A stretch of DNA of 27,132 nt from Chloroflexota bacterium (lineage in GTDB: Bacteria > Chloroflexota > Dehalococcoidia > SM23-28-2 > RBG-16-64-32). Under the pieces are notes generated by a model that worked only from the letters and a program-made list of their open reading frames with translations, did no database searches and had not been told where the DNA came from. Of this stretch, positions 19,826 through 27,132 are shown one piece after another (position 1 is the first letter of the stretch; every line of letters starts with the position of its first letter). A program made the position numbers and the translations under genes. The DNA is taken from contig JADFRV010000006.1 of assembly GCA_022561095.1 (NCBI GenBank), forward strand, positions 1-27,132, written 5' to 3'.

Positions 19826-22120
19826 GTGACGAAGAGGAAGGCTAAGAGCCTGGTCGTGGTGGAATCGCCAGCGAAGGCGCGAACGATAGCCGCAATACTA
19901 GGCCCAGAGTACGAGATCCGGGCTTCCGTGGGTCACGTACGCGACCTGCCCAAGTCCGACCTTGGTGTGGACATAGAACAGGATTTCCAGCCCAAGTACG
20001 TCATCCCCCGCCAGAAGGCGTCGGCCGTCAAGGAGATACGGCAGGCGGCGGAGCGGGCCTCCACCATCTACCTGGCCACCGACCCCGACCGTGAGGGCGA
20101 GGCGATCGCCTGGCACCTGGTTGCGGCTGCCGAACTGGAGGGCAAGCACCACGTCCGTGTGGTGTTCCACGAGATCACGCCCGAGGCGGTCCGCGAAGCG
20201 TTCAGCCACCCCCGTGAAATCGATATGCAGCTCGTGGACGCCCAGCAGGCACGACGCGTGCTGGACAGGCTGGTCGGTTACCGCCTGAGCCCCTTCCTCT
20301 GGAAGCAGGTCAGGCGCGGCCTCTCCGCCGGCCGCGTGCAATCGGTGGCGGCGCGGCTGGTCGTGGAGCGGGAACGCGAGATTCAGGATTTCACGCCGCG
20401 GGAGTACTGGACCATCGACGCGCATCTCGCCAAGGCGCAGGACGGCAGCGCGGAACAGGGTTTCCGCGCCCGCCTGGTGGGCTATGCCGAGAGCAAGAAG
20501 CGCAAGCTGGCGATCGAAAACCAGATAGAGTCGGAGCGGCTGGCCGCCCTGCTCAAGGGCGCAGCGTATAGCGTCCTGGCCGTGCAACAGAAGGTGCAGT
20601 CTCGCCGGCCGGCGGCGCCGTTCATCACCAGTACCCTCCAGCAGGAGGCGTCTCGGCGACTGGGATTCTCGGCCAAGCGGACGATGGTGGTTGCCCAGCA
20701 GCTCTACGAGGGGCTGCCGCTGGGTTCGCGAGGCGAAGTGGGCCTTATCACCTACATGCGCACGGACTCCACGCAGGTGGCGGAGGTGGCGCTAAGGGAG
20801 GCCCGCGAGCACATTGGCGCCAAGTTCGGCAAGGAGTTCGTTCCCTCGTCACCCCGCGAGTACCGCAGGAAGGTCAAAGGAGCGCAGGAAGCGCACGAGG
20901 CGATCCGTCCCACATCTGTACTACGGGAGCCCGATGCGGTGCGCAGTTACCTAAACAACGACCAAAACCGACTGTACACGCTCATCTGGCAGCGCTTCCT
21001 GGCCAGCCAGATGGCGGATGCCCAGTTCGATCAGACATCGGTCGAGATCAAGGCGACCCCAGAGACCGATGCCCAGGCGCTGCTGCTGCGCGCCACCAAC
21101 ACCCAACTCCGTTTCGCCGGCTACAAACAGCTCTACGAGGAAGGCAAGGACAACGGCGAGGAGGAAGACGAAGGCAAGAATCCCTTGCCTGCCCTGGCCG
21201 CGGACGACTCGCTGCGGCTGTTGGACTTGTTCCCCGACCAGCACTTCACCGAGCCGCCACCGCGGTACACGGAGGCGAGTCTGGTCAAGGCGCTGGAGGA
21301 GAAGGGAATCGGCCGACCGAGCACGTACGCGCCGACGGTGGCGACGATCCAGGACCGAGGCTACGTCGAGAAGGAGGGGCGCCAGTTGCGGCCCACCGAC
21401 CTCGGCTCCCTGGTCAACGACCTGTTGGTGGAGCACTTCCCGGACTTCGTGGACGAAGGGTTCACGGTGGAGATGGAGAATGAGCTGGACGAGATCGCCA
21501 ACGGAGAGCGGCCCTGGCAGCCCGTCGTGGAACAGTTCTACCGTCCCCTGGAGCGCGCCCTGGAAGCGGCCAAGGATGCGGCGCCGCAGCGGGAGATGAC
21601 CGATGAGAAGTGCGAGAAGTGCGGCAAGCCGATGGTCGTGCGCTGGGGCCGGCGGGGACGGTTTCTGGCCTGCTCCGGCTTTCCGGAGTGCCGCAGCAGC
21701 CGCCCCCTAGAGGGGGAAGAAGAGCCACAGCCCGAGCCTACTGACGAGAAGTGTCACGAGTGCGATGCACCGATGGTCATCCGCAGCGGCCGCTTCGGAC
21801 GGTTCCTCGCCTGCACCCGCTATCCCGAGTGCAAGGGCCGCCGGCCTCTGCTGACGAAGACAGGCGCCTCCTGCCCGCGCGATGGCGGTGACCTAGTGGA
21901 GAGGCGTTCACGCAAGGGTCGTACCTTCTACGGCTGCGCCAATTACCCCAAGTGCGACTTCGTAGTATGGAGCAAGCCCCTGACCACGCCCTGCCCCCAG
22001 TGCGGCGGCCTGCTCACCGCCGAGCGGCAGCAAGAGGAAGGTAAGCTGAAGGGGCGCTGTTCCGCCTGCGACTGGCGAGGAGAGGTGGAGGAGAAGGAAA
22101 CAGCCTCAACCCCGGCCTGA
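19826..22120 (+). CDS. topA: DNA topoisomerase I (type IA)
   Basis: Relaxes negative supercoils by a 5'-phosphotyrosine intermediate. Up to 766 aa: Toprim domain with E15 in LVVVESPAKA and D88/D90 in TDPDREGEAIAWH (numbered from the TTG at 19820), HEITPEAV, LDRLVGYRLSPFLW, SAGRVQSVAARL, active-site tyrosine Y312 with R314 in GLITYMRTDST, and KGIGRPSTYAPTV. The C-terminus carries three classic topoisomerase zinc ribbons (CEKCGKPMVV, CHECDAPMVI, CPRDGGDLVE) and a fourth degenerate one (CPQCGGLL, CSACDW). TTG 19820 directly follows the dprA stop, but GGAGGG at 19811-19816 suits the GTG at 19826 better, so I use that start. It overlaps xer by 1 bp (TGATG). Confidence 0.96.
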   Translation: MTKRKAKSLVVVESPAKARTIAAILGPEYEIRASVGHVRDLPKSDLGVDIEQDFQPKYVIPRQKASAVKEIRQAAERASTIYLATDPDREGEAIAWHLVAAAELEGKHHVRVVFHEITPEAVREAFSHPREIDMQLVDAQQARRVLDRLVGYRLSPFLWKQVRRGLSAGRVQSVAARLVVEREREIQDFTPREYWTIDAHLAKAQDGSAEQGFRARLVGYAESKKRKLAIENQIESERLAALLKGAAYSVLAVQQKVQSRRPAAPFITSTLQQEASRRLGFSAKRTMVVAQQLYEGLPLGSRGEVGLITYMRTDSTQVAEVALREAREHIGAKFGKEFVPSSPREYRRKVKGAQEAHEAIRPTSVLREPDAVRSYLNNDQNRLYTLIWQRFLASQMADAQFDQTSVEIKATPETDAQALLLRATNTQLRFAGYKQLYEEGKDNGEEEDEGKNPLPALAADDSLRLLDLFPDQHFTEPPPRYTEASLVKALEEKGIGRPSTYAPTVATIQDRGYVEKEGRQLRPTDLGSLVNDLLVEHFPDFVDEGFTVEMENELDEIANGERPWQPVVEQFYRPLERALEAAKDAAPQREMTDEKCEKCGKPMVVRWGRRGRFLACSGFPECRSSRPLEGEEEPQPEPTDEKCHECDAPMVIRSGRFGRFLACTRYPECKGRRPLLTKTGASCPRDGGDLVERRSRKGRTFYGCANYPKCDFVVWSKPLTTPCPQCGGLLTAERQQEEGKLKGRCSACDWRGEVEEKETASTPA

Positions 22121-23082
22121 TGGAAGAGCTCATCGAGCCGTACGTCCGCTACCTGAAGGCGGAGCGAAACCTCTCCTCGTACACCATCCGGAACTACCGT
22201 GGCGACCTGTGCCACTTCGGCCGCTACCTGGAAACCGAGGAGGGGTTCGGGCCCCTGGAGGTGGACAGGCAGTCCTTCCGACGCTACCTGGCCCGCCTGC
22301 GTGAGGCCGATACGGCCTCGGCCAGCGTCAGCCGCAAGATGAGCACAATTCACACCTTCTATCGCTTCTTGGTTCGAGAAGGCGTCCTTGAGCGCGACCC
22401 TCTCATGGGCGTGACCAGCCCCAGACGGGAGCGGCGCCTGCCCCAGATCCTGGGGAAAGACCAGCTTACGGCGCTCATCGAGGCCGCGGACTCGGACGTA
22501 CCCCAGGGGCTGCGTGACCGCGCAATCCTGGAGCTGATGTATGCCTCGGGGCTCCGGCTCGCAGAGGTGGTAGGTCTGGACGTGGCCGGCGTCGACCTTC
22601 GCGAACGGCTGGCGCGGGTGCGCGGCAAAGGGAACAAGGAGCGAATCGTCCTCATTGGGCGGCCGGCGGCGGCGGCGCTTCAGCGCTACCTACGCCAAGG
22701 TCGTCCGAAGCTGGCGCGGGCGGGAGAGACGGCGCTGTTCATCAACCGCGATGGCAAGCGGCTGTCGGGCCGCTCCGTGCAGAAGATCGTGCGCAAGCAC
22801 GCCTTGATGGCGGGGCTCGATCAGCGGGTGTTCCCCCACCTGCTGCGGCACTCCTTCGCCACCCATATGCTGGACGGCGGCGCGGAGCTGAGGGTGGTGC
22901 AGGAGCTGCTGGGACACGCCAGCGCCAACACCACGCAGATATACACCCACGTGACGGAGGAGCAGCAGAGGCGCGTGTACACCCAGGCGTTCTATAATCA
23001 AGTGCGGCTGAAGGCACGCGAGAAGGAGGATGAGACCTCCCGCCAAGATGAAGATGCGCATACTGCTAATCAACGGCCCTAA
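22120..23082 (+). CDS. xerC: Tyrosine recombinase XerC/XerD
   Basis: Resolves chromosome dimers at dif with FtsK. 320 aa with the N-terminal SAM-like core-binding domain (1-100, AERNLSSYTIRNYRGDL) and catalytic domain carrying the full R-K-H-R-H-Y set: R146 (SGLRLAEV), K170 (RGKGNKERIV), H240 and R243 (HLLRHSFATHML), H266 (LLGHASANTTQ) and nucleophile Y275 (IYTHV). XerC and XerD cannot be told apart reliably from the sequence; XerC is suggested by the position after topA, although trmFO, often between them in Gram-positive genomes, is absent. The tail after 295 is charged and overlaps aroQ by 35 bp. No attachment sites or cargo are near, so it is housekeeping. Confidence 0.93.
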   Translation: MEELIEPYVRYLKAERNLSSYTIRNYRGDLCHFGRYLETEEGFGPLEVDRQSFRRYLARLREADTASASVSRKMSTIHTFYRFLVREGVLERDPLMGVTSPRRERRLPQILGKDQLTALIEAADSDVPQGLRDRAILELMYASGLRLAEVVGLDVAGVDLRERLARVRGKGNKERIVLIGRPAAAALQRYLRQGRPKLARAGETALFINRDGKRLSGRSVQKIVRKHALMAGLDQRVFPHLLRHSFATHMLDGGAELRVVQELLGHASANTTQIYTHVTEEQQRRVYTQAFYNQVRLKAREKEDETSRQDEDAHTANQRP

Positions 23083-23497
23083 CCTGAACCTCCTCGGCCA
23101 GCGGCAGCCGGAGATATACGGCTCCACCACCCTCCAGCAAATCGAAGAGAGGGTGCGGAAACGAGCGGAGGAGCTGGGGGTGGAGATCAACGCCTTTCAG
23201 TCCAACGACGAGGGGGGGATCATCGACTTCCTGCAGAGGGAGTCGCCCTCCGCCGATGGCGCTCTGATCAACCCCGGCGCCCTTACGCACTACAGTCTGG
23301 CCCTGCGCGACGCCCTGGAGGCGACAAGGCTGCCGTTTGTGGAGGTGCATATCTCTAACATCCACGCCCGAGAGGAGTTCCGGCACCACTCCGTCCTAGC
23401 GGACATAGCTGTTGGCCAGGTGAGCGGACTGGGCTGGCGGGGTTACCTCGCGGCGCTGGACTCGCTGGTCGCCATCTTGAAGGAGCGCAGCGGGTGA
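23048..23497 (+). CDS. aroQ: Type II 3-dehydroquinate dehydratase
   Basis: Shikimate step 3 in the type II (dodecameric) form. About 149 aa: LLINGPNLNLLGQRQPEIYG with catalytic Arg and Tyr on the lid loop, NAFQSNDEGGIIDFLQ, LINPGALTHYSLALRDAL, the catalytic His in VEVHISNIHAREEFR, and GQVSGLGWRGYLAALDSL. The open frame reaches an ATG at 23030, but that ATG touches the AAGGAGG with no spacing; 23048 (or 23054) gives the usual family length. It overlaps xer and shares GTGA with the next gene. The other aro genes of the window are in a different operon on the minus strand. Confidence 0.95.
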   Translation: MKMRILLINGPNLNLLGQRQPEIYGSTTLQQIEERVRKRAEELGVEINAFQSNDEGGIIDFLQRESPSADGALINPGALTHYSLALRDALEATRLPFVEVHISNIHAREEFRHHSVLADIAVGQVSGLGWRGYLAALDSLVAILKERSG

Positions 23498-24606
23498 GCG
23501 AACGACTGCGACGTCTCAGGGAGCGTCTGGCTGAAGCAGGGCTGGACGGCTTCCTGGTGGGAGCACCGGTGGAGGACACCTTCCACGCCCACGCGGCCAA
23601 CCGGCGCTACCTATCGGACTTCACCGGCTCCATGGGCTGGCTGCTCATCACCGCCGACGCCGCCTTCATCGCCGTGGACTTTCGCTACTTCGAGCAGGCG
23701 GAGCGGGAGTCGCCCGGCTTCACACTGTTCCGCACCAGCGGCGGCATGGAGAGCTGGTTCGGAACGCTTGTGGGCGAGGCGGGGCTTACGGGGAAGCGGA
23801 TCGGATTCGAGCCCGCGGGAACGACCGTCAGCGCCTTTCAGTCGATGAAGAAGGCGCTGGAGAAGATACCTTCGGAGGAGCGGCCGAAGCTGCTGGCCGC
23901 CCCGCCTTTGGTGGAGGAGCTACGAACGATCAAACAGCCGGAAGAGATCGCGGCCATCCAGCGAGCGGTCGACCTGGGCGACGAGGCGTTTCAGGCGGTC
24001 GCTCAGCGTATCGAGCCGGGATGGACGGAGCAGCAGGTCGCCTGGGAGATCGAGAAGTACGCCCGCGAGCACGGCGCCGATGGGCTTTCGTTCGAGACGA
24101 TCGTGGCGGCGGGGCCCTGGGGGGCGATGCCCCACGCTCAGCCGCGCGAGCGCCCCATCGAGGCCGGCGAGCCCATCGTCATCGACATGGGCGTGAAGGT
24201 CGACGGCTACTGCTCCGACCTCACCCGCACCATCACCGTCGATGGGGAGGACGGGCGCTTCCGCGAGATATACGATATCGTGCTGACAGCACAGCTAACG
24301 GCGGAGGAGCTGGTGAAGTCCGGCATGAGCGGCGAGGAGGCGCACATGCTGGCCCACAACGTCATCGCGGAGGCGGGGTACGGTGAGAACTTCGGCCACG
24401 GGCTGGGCCACGGCGTCGGCCTGCTGGTGCACGAGTCGCCACGCCTAGCGAGAATGTCCAAGGACGAGCTCAAAGACGGCATGGTAGCCACCATCGAGCC
24501 GGGGATATACATCAGCGGCTGGGGCGGAGTGCGCATCGAGGACATGGTCGTGATGGAGAACGGGAAGGCGCGGTTGATGAGCCACGCACCCAAGCTGCAA
24601 GCGTAA
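23494..24606 (+). CDS. pepP: Xaa-Pro aminopeptidase (M24 family)
   Basis: Cytoplasmic metallopeptidase removing residues before proline. 370 aa with an N-terminal creatinase-like domain (1-135) and pita-bread catalytic domain. Metal ligands are visible: D231 and D242 (IDMGVKVDGYCSDLTRT), the His cluster GHGLGHGVGL (302/306), E335 (TIEPGIY) and E349 (RIEDMV), plus VHESP. GTG 23494 overlaps the aroQ stop as GTGA and has AAGGAG 8 bp upstream. Placement between aroQ and efp is a conserved arrangement in Gram-positive-type bacteria. Could equally be named pepQ/papA; substrate not determined. Confidence 0.92.
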   Translation: MSERLRRLRERLAEAGLDGFLVGAPVEDTFHAHAANRRYLSDFTGSMGWLLITADAAFIAVDFRYFEQAERESPGFTLFRTSGGMESWFGTLVGEAGLTGKRIGFEPAGTTVSAFQSMKKALEKIPSEERPKLLAAPPLVEELRTIKQPEEIAAIQRAVDLGDEAFQAVAQRIEPGWTEQQVAWEIEKYAREHGADGLSFETIVAAGPWGAMPHAQPRERPIEAGEPIVIDMGVKVDGYCSDLTRTITVDGEDGRFREIYDIVLTAQLTAEELVKSGMSGEEAHMLAHNVIAEAGYGENFGHGLGHGVGLLVHESPRLARMSKDELKDGMVATIEPGIYISGWGGVRIEDMVVMENGKARLMSHAPKLQA

Positions 24607-24616
24607 CGGGGGAGAG

Positions 24617-25183
24617 ATGATAGAGACCGGAGACCTGCGAAAGGGCATCACGTTGGAGGTGGACGGCACCCTGTATCAGGTGCTGGACGTGCAGCACATC
24701 AAGATAGGCCGGGGCTCGGCGCAGGTGCGCATGAAGCTGCGGGACGTGCGCGCGGGCCACATCATCGAGAAGACCGTCATGGCGGGCGCCCGTTTCACGC
24801 GGGCGCGGGTGGAGCGCCAGCCGGCCCAGTACCTGTACAGTGAAGGAGACCTGCACTTCTTCATGAACACGGAGACGTACGACCAGTTCCCCCTCAGCAA
24901 GGAGCAGTTGGGAGGCGCGCTGGACTACCTGAAGGAGAGCGCCACCTGCGAGCTGCTGACCTACGGCGATGAGGCGATAGGGGTGGAGCTGACGGCGGCG
25001 GTGGAGCTGACGGTGACAGAGACCGACCCCGGGCTGAAGGGCGACACCGCCCAGGGCGGCACTAAGCTCGCCAAGCTGGAGACCGGCATCAGCATCCAGG
25101 TGCCGCTGTTCATCGGCGTCGGCGACGTGCTAAAGGTGGACACGCGCTCCGGCGAATACCTGGAGAGGGCGAGCAGCGCTTGA
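24617..25183 (+). CDS. efp: Elongation factor P (arginine at the modification site)
   Basis: Relieves ribosome stalling at polyproline. 188 aa, full length, three beta-barrel domains: KOW-like N-terminal (1-64, TGDLRKGITLEVDGTLYQVLDV), middle OB (66-125, YLYSEGDLHFFMNTETYDQF) and C-terminal OB (130-185, ETDPGLKGDTAQGGTKLAKLETG in parts, GDVLKVDTRSGEYLERA). The loop that carries K34 in E. coli (PGKGQA) reads IGRGSA here, so the tip residue is R32. Arg at this place is the one rhamnosylated by EarP in some proteobacteria; whether it is modified here is unknown. Ribosome site GGGGGAG 2 bp before the ATG region starts at 24608. TTGA overlap with xseA. Confidence 0.96.
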   Translation: MIETGDLRKGITLEVDGTLYQVLDVQHIKIGRGSAQVRMKLRDVRAGHIIEKTVMAGARFTRARVERQPAQYLYSEGDLHFFMNTETYDQFPLSKEQLGGALDYLKESATCELLTYGDEAIGVELTAAVELTVTETDPGLKGDTAQGGTKLAKLETGISIQVPLFIGVGDVLKVDTRSGEYLERASSA

Positions 25184-26376
25184 TCGAAGCCTACCGCGTC
25201 TCCTGGCTGGCCCGCTACCTGAAGGAGCTTATCGAGAGCGACCTGCGCCTCTCCAACATCTGGCTGGAGGGCGAGGTCTCCAACCTCACCCGCTCCAGCG
25301 CCGGCCACCTCTACTTCACCCTCAAGGACGAGGAGGCGCAGCTCCGCTGTGTGATGTTCCGTCGCTCCGACCGTGCCGGGGCAGTGGTCGAGAGCGGGGC
25401 GCAGGTGCTAGCCCACGGGAACGTCTCCTTCTACGAAACCCGCGGCGACCTCCAGCTCATCGTGGACTTCGTGCAGCCCGCCGGCGTTGGCGTGTGGCAG
25501 GCCCAGTACGAACGGCTGAAGGAGCAGCTCGAGGCCGAGGGGCTGTTCGACCCCGCCCGCAAGCGGCCGCTGCCGTCTTTCCCTCGCCGCCTGGGGGTGG
25601 TGACCTCGCCCACGGGAGCTGTCTTCCACGATATATGCCACGTCGCCGGGCGGCGCTGGCCCCTGGTCGAGATCGTCCTGGCAGCGACGCCCGTGCAGGG
25701 CGCTGAGGCCGCGGCCGGCATCGCCGCATCGCTCCGACGCCTAAATGAGGAGCCCGATATCGATGTCATCATCCTCGCCCGCGGCGGCGGCTCCATCGAG
25801 GATCTGTGGCCGTTCAACGAGGAGATCGTCGCGCGGGCCGTGTACGGCAGCCGCGTGCCGGTGATCTGCGGCGTGGGACATGAGGTTGACTTCACCATCG
25901 CCGACTACGTGGCGGACGTGCGGGCGCCCACGCCCTCGGCCGCGGCGGAGACGGCGCTGCCCGACCGTGTGGACGTCTGGCGCCGGACCGAAGGGCTGGC
26001 GCTGGCCCTCCACACCTGGACGGCCGGCCGAGTGAACCAGGGGCGCACCGCCACCGCGCACGCCGTGCAGCGCCTGCGCCAGGCCCAGCCCGATCCATCA
26101 CCGAGACGACAGCGGCTGGCGGCGCTCGTGCTGGCGACGGAGGTCGCTATGGAGCGCGCTACCGCCCGCCGCAGCGAGAGGCTGAACAGCTTCGCCGCCC
26201 AGCTGCGGTCGCTGGACCCGCAGCGCACGCTGGCCCGAGGCTACGCCGTAGTCCAGATGCGGGAGGACAAGCAGGCCGTCACCAGCGTCAAGCAGGTTCG
26301 CGGTCGCGATCGGCTGACGGTGCACGTGCGGGACGGCCGCTTCCCGGCGGAGGTATCGAGGCAGTATGGCTTCTAA
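25180..26376 (+). CDS. xseA: Exodeoxyribonuclease VII large subunit
   Basis: Catalytic subunit of Exo VII, degrading single-stranded DNA from both ends. 398 aa: N-terminal OB-fold (1-100, VSWLARYLKELIESD, NIWLEGEVSNLTRSSAGHLYFTLKD in parts), the catalytic core with LGVVTSPTGAVFHDI, ILARGGGSIEDLWPFNEE, CGVGHEVDFTIADYVADVRAPTPSAAAE (in parts), then a coiled-coil arm (about 265-345) and C-terminal TLARGYAVV. The arm looks short for the family, whose members are usually 400-450 aa. Start is a TTG at 25180 sharing TTGA with the efp stop. Overlaps xseB by 11 bp. Confidence 0.95.
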   Translation: MIEAYRVSWLARYLKELIESDLRLSNIWLEGEVSNLTRSSAGHLYFTLKDEEAQLRCVMFRRSDRAGAVVESGAQVLAHGNVSFYETRGDLQLIVDFVQPAGVGVWQAQYERLKEQLEAEGLFDPARKRPLPSFPRRLGVVTSPTGAVFHDICHVAGRRWPLVEIVLAATPVQGAEAAAGIAASLRRLNEEPDIDVIILARGGGSIEDLWPFNEEIVARAVYGSRVPVICGVGHEVDFTIADYVADVRAPTPSAAAETALPDRVDVWRRTEGLALALHTWTAGRVNQGRTATAHAVQRLRQAQPDPSPRRQRLAALVLATEVAMERATARRSERLNSFAAQLRSLDPQRTLARGYAVVQMREDKQAVTSVKQVRGRDRLTVHVRDGRFPAEVSRQYGF

Positions 26377-26635
26377 GAAGACATCCGGAACTGAGGGCTT
26401 CGAACCCCTGTATAAACGGCTGGAGGAGACCGTTACCCGGCTGGAGGAGGGCGGCCTCACCCTGGAACAGTCAGTGAAGCTGTACGAGGAAGGGATGAAG
26501 CTGGCCCGCCGCTGCCAGGAGTTGCTCCAGAAGGCGGAGCTGAAGGTAACGAAGCTGCAAGAGGAGTTCGCCACCCTGCGAGAGGAGACGGAGCCGTACG
26601 TGGCCGAGAAAGAGGAGGAGCTACCGCTCGAATGA
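26366..26635 (+). CDS. xseB: Exodeoxyribonuclease VII small subunit
   Basis: 89-residue helical-hairpin subunit that wraps the arm of XseA. Diagnostic pattern FEPLYKRLEETVTRLEEGGL (12-31), TLEQSVKLYEEGMKLARRCQ and an acidic tail. Overlap with xseA on one side and ATGA overlap with the PHP gene on the other show translational coupling. Confidence 0.93.
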   Translation: MASKKTSGTEGFEPLYKRLEETVTRLEEGGLTLEQSVKLYEEGMKLARRCQELLQKAELKVTKLQEEFATLREETEPYVAEKEEELPLE

Positions 26636-27132
26636 GCGCCGCGCCCGGCCGGGAAGAGCGGCCCCTCCACTTAGACCTGCACAGCCACACATACTACTCG
26701 CCGGACGGCATAACCTCCCCCCAGCGGTTCGTGGCGGCCTGCCAGCGCAAGGGGATCACCTGCGTGGCCGTCACCGACCACAACACGATCCGTGGGGCGC
26801 TGGCGGTGAAGGAGATCGCGCCCTTCCAGGTCATCGTCGGCGCGGAGATACGCTCCCGTGAGGGCGAGATCATTGGCCTCTTCTTGAGCGAGGAGGTGCC
26901 GCCGGACCTGAGCGCGCAGGAGACGATCGAGCGCATCCGCGCCCAGGGTGGAGTAGTGTCGCTGCCACACCCGCTGGACCGGTTCCGCGGCGGCGTCGGC
27001 GCCGAGGGGCTGGCCCGCCTGGCCCCGCTGGTGGACATCGTCGAGGTGATGAACGCCCGCATCACCGTGGGGCGGGACAACGAAGAAGCGGCCCGCCTCG
27101 CCGAGAAGCACGGGCTGGTAGGCGTAGCGGTT
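26632..27132 (+). CDS. PHP-domain metal-dependent phosphoesterase (partial, runs off right edge)
   Basis: I translated 167 residues from the ATG at 26632. The polymerase/histidinol-phosphatase metal motifs are present in order: LDLHSHTYYSPDG (motif I), TDHNT (motif II), VGAEIRSREGEIIGLFL (motif III) and LPHPLDRFR (motif IV). The end, with VEVMNARI and the ARLAEKHGLVGVAV helix-strand, matches the TrpH-like/YciV branch, in which a GSDAH motif would come next outside the window. Relatives include 5'-3' exonucleases and 3',5'-nucleotide phosphatases; placement beside Exo VII suggests nucleic-acid turnover, but this is inference. Confidence 0.9.
   Translation, partial: MSAAPGREERPLHLDLHSHTYYSPDGITSPQRFVAACQRKGITCVAVTDHNTIRGALAVKEIAPFQVIVGAEIRSREGEIIGLFLSEEVPPDLSAQETIERIRAQGGVVSLPHPLDRFRGGVGAEGLARLAPLVDIVEVMNARITVGRDNEEAARLAEKHGLVGVAV

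Noticed and set aside
22120..23082. Tyrosine recombinase as integrase of a mobile element
   Set aside because: Normal XerC/D length and motifs, position after topA, no direct repeats, tRNA or cargo genes next to it.

Overview
The window is a gene-dense, GC-rich (roughly 63-67% by eye) bacterial chromosome segment made almost entirely of housekeeping genes. It has no tRNA, rRNA, CRISPR array, IS element or phage module. Gene content and order (alaS-ruvX-mltG-aro cluster; glmU C-terminal piece, CNNM/CBS protein, dprA-topA-xer; aroQ-pepP-efp-xseA-xseB) suggest a monoderm-type lineage. I infer Chloroflexota, possibly Dehalococcoidia-related, at moderate confidence because no rRNA or other marker here settles it.

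Layout. (1) 1-2060, minus: pheS-pheT, with pheT cut by the left edge, behind its own near-consensus promoter. (2) 2082-4248, minus: pabB and pabC, overlapping, for p-aminobenzoate/folate. (3) 4350-6064, plus: a stand-alone Lrp/AsnC ligand-binding domain behind a strong promoter whose -10 box is flanked by a perfect 10-bp inverted repeat, then moeA. (4) 6127-6963, minus: a secreted LysM-lytic transglycosylase. (5) 7114-16261, minus: a tightly packed unit transcribed alaS -> ruvX -> mltG -> aroE -> uncharacterised membrane-anchored protein -> aroC -> aroK-aroB fusion -> acylphosphatase. (6) 16221-16625: a 405-bp divergent intergenic region with a minus -10 box for alaS, a plus promoter preceded by three 11-bp tandem repeats, a long leader with a terminator-like hairpin, and two related small palindromes. 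(7) 16626-27132, plus: a run of overlapping genes encoding the GlmU acetyltransferase half, CNNM/CBS protein, DprA, TopA, XerC/D, AroQ, aminopeptidase P, EF-P, Exo VII large and small subunits, and a PHP-domain protein cut by the right edge.

How the genes work together: AroK-B, AroC, AroE and AroQ cover five of the seven shikimate-pathway steps (all except DAHP synthase and AroA), and PabB/PabC take chorismate on toward folate. GlmU-C, MltG and the LysM-SLT protein all point to a peptidoglycan wall. DprA, TopA, Xer, RuvX and Exo VII are DNA-processing proteins.

No wholly new system is visible. The most interesting signals are: a low-GC, odd-codon in-frame insert in alaS; a 28-bp palindrome that encodes ten residues of AlaRS; a second small palindrome family at the aroE 3' end and around alaS; the operator-like architectures at 4350-4390 and 16327-16386; a probable CTG start for aroE; an EF-P with arginine at the modification site; a GlmU reduced to its acetyltransferase half; and an altered zinc-site motif in the DHQ synthase domain.
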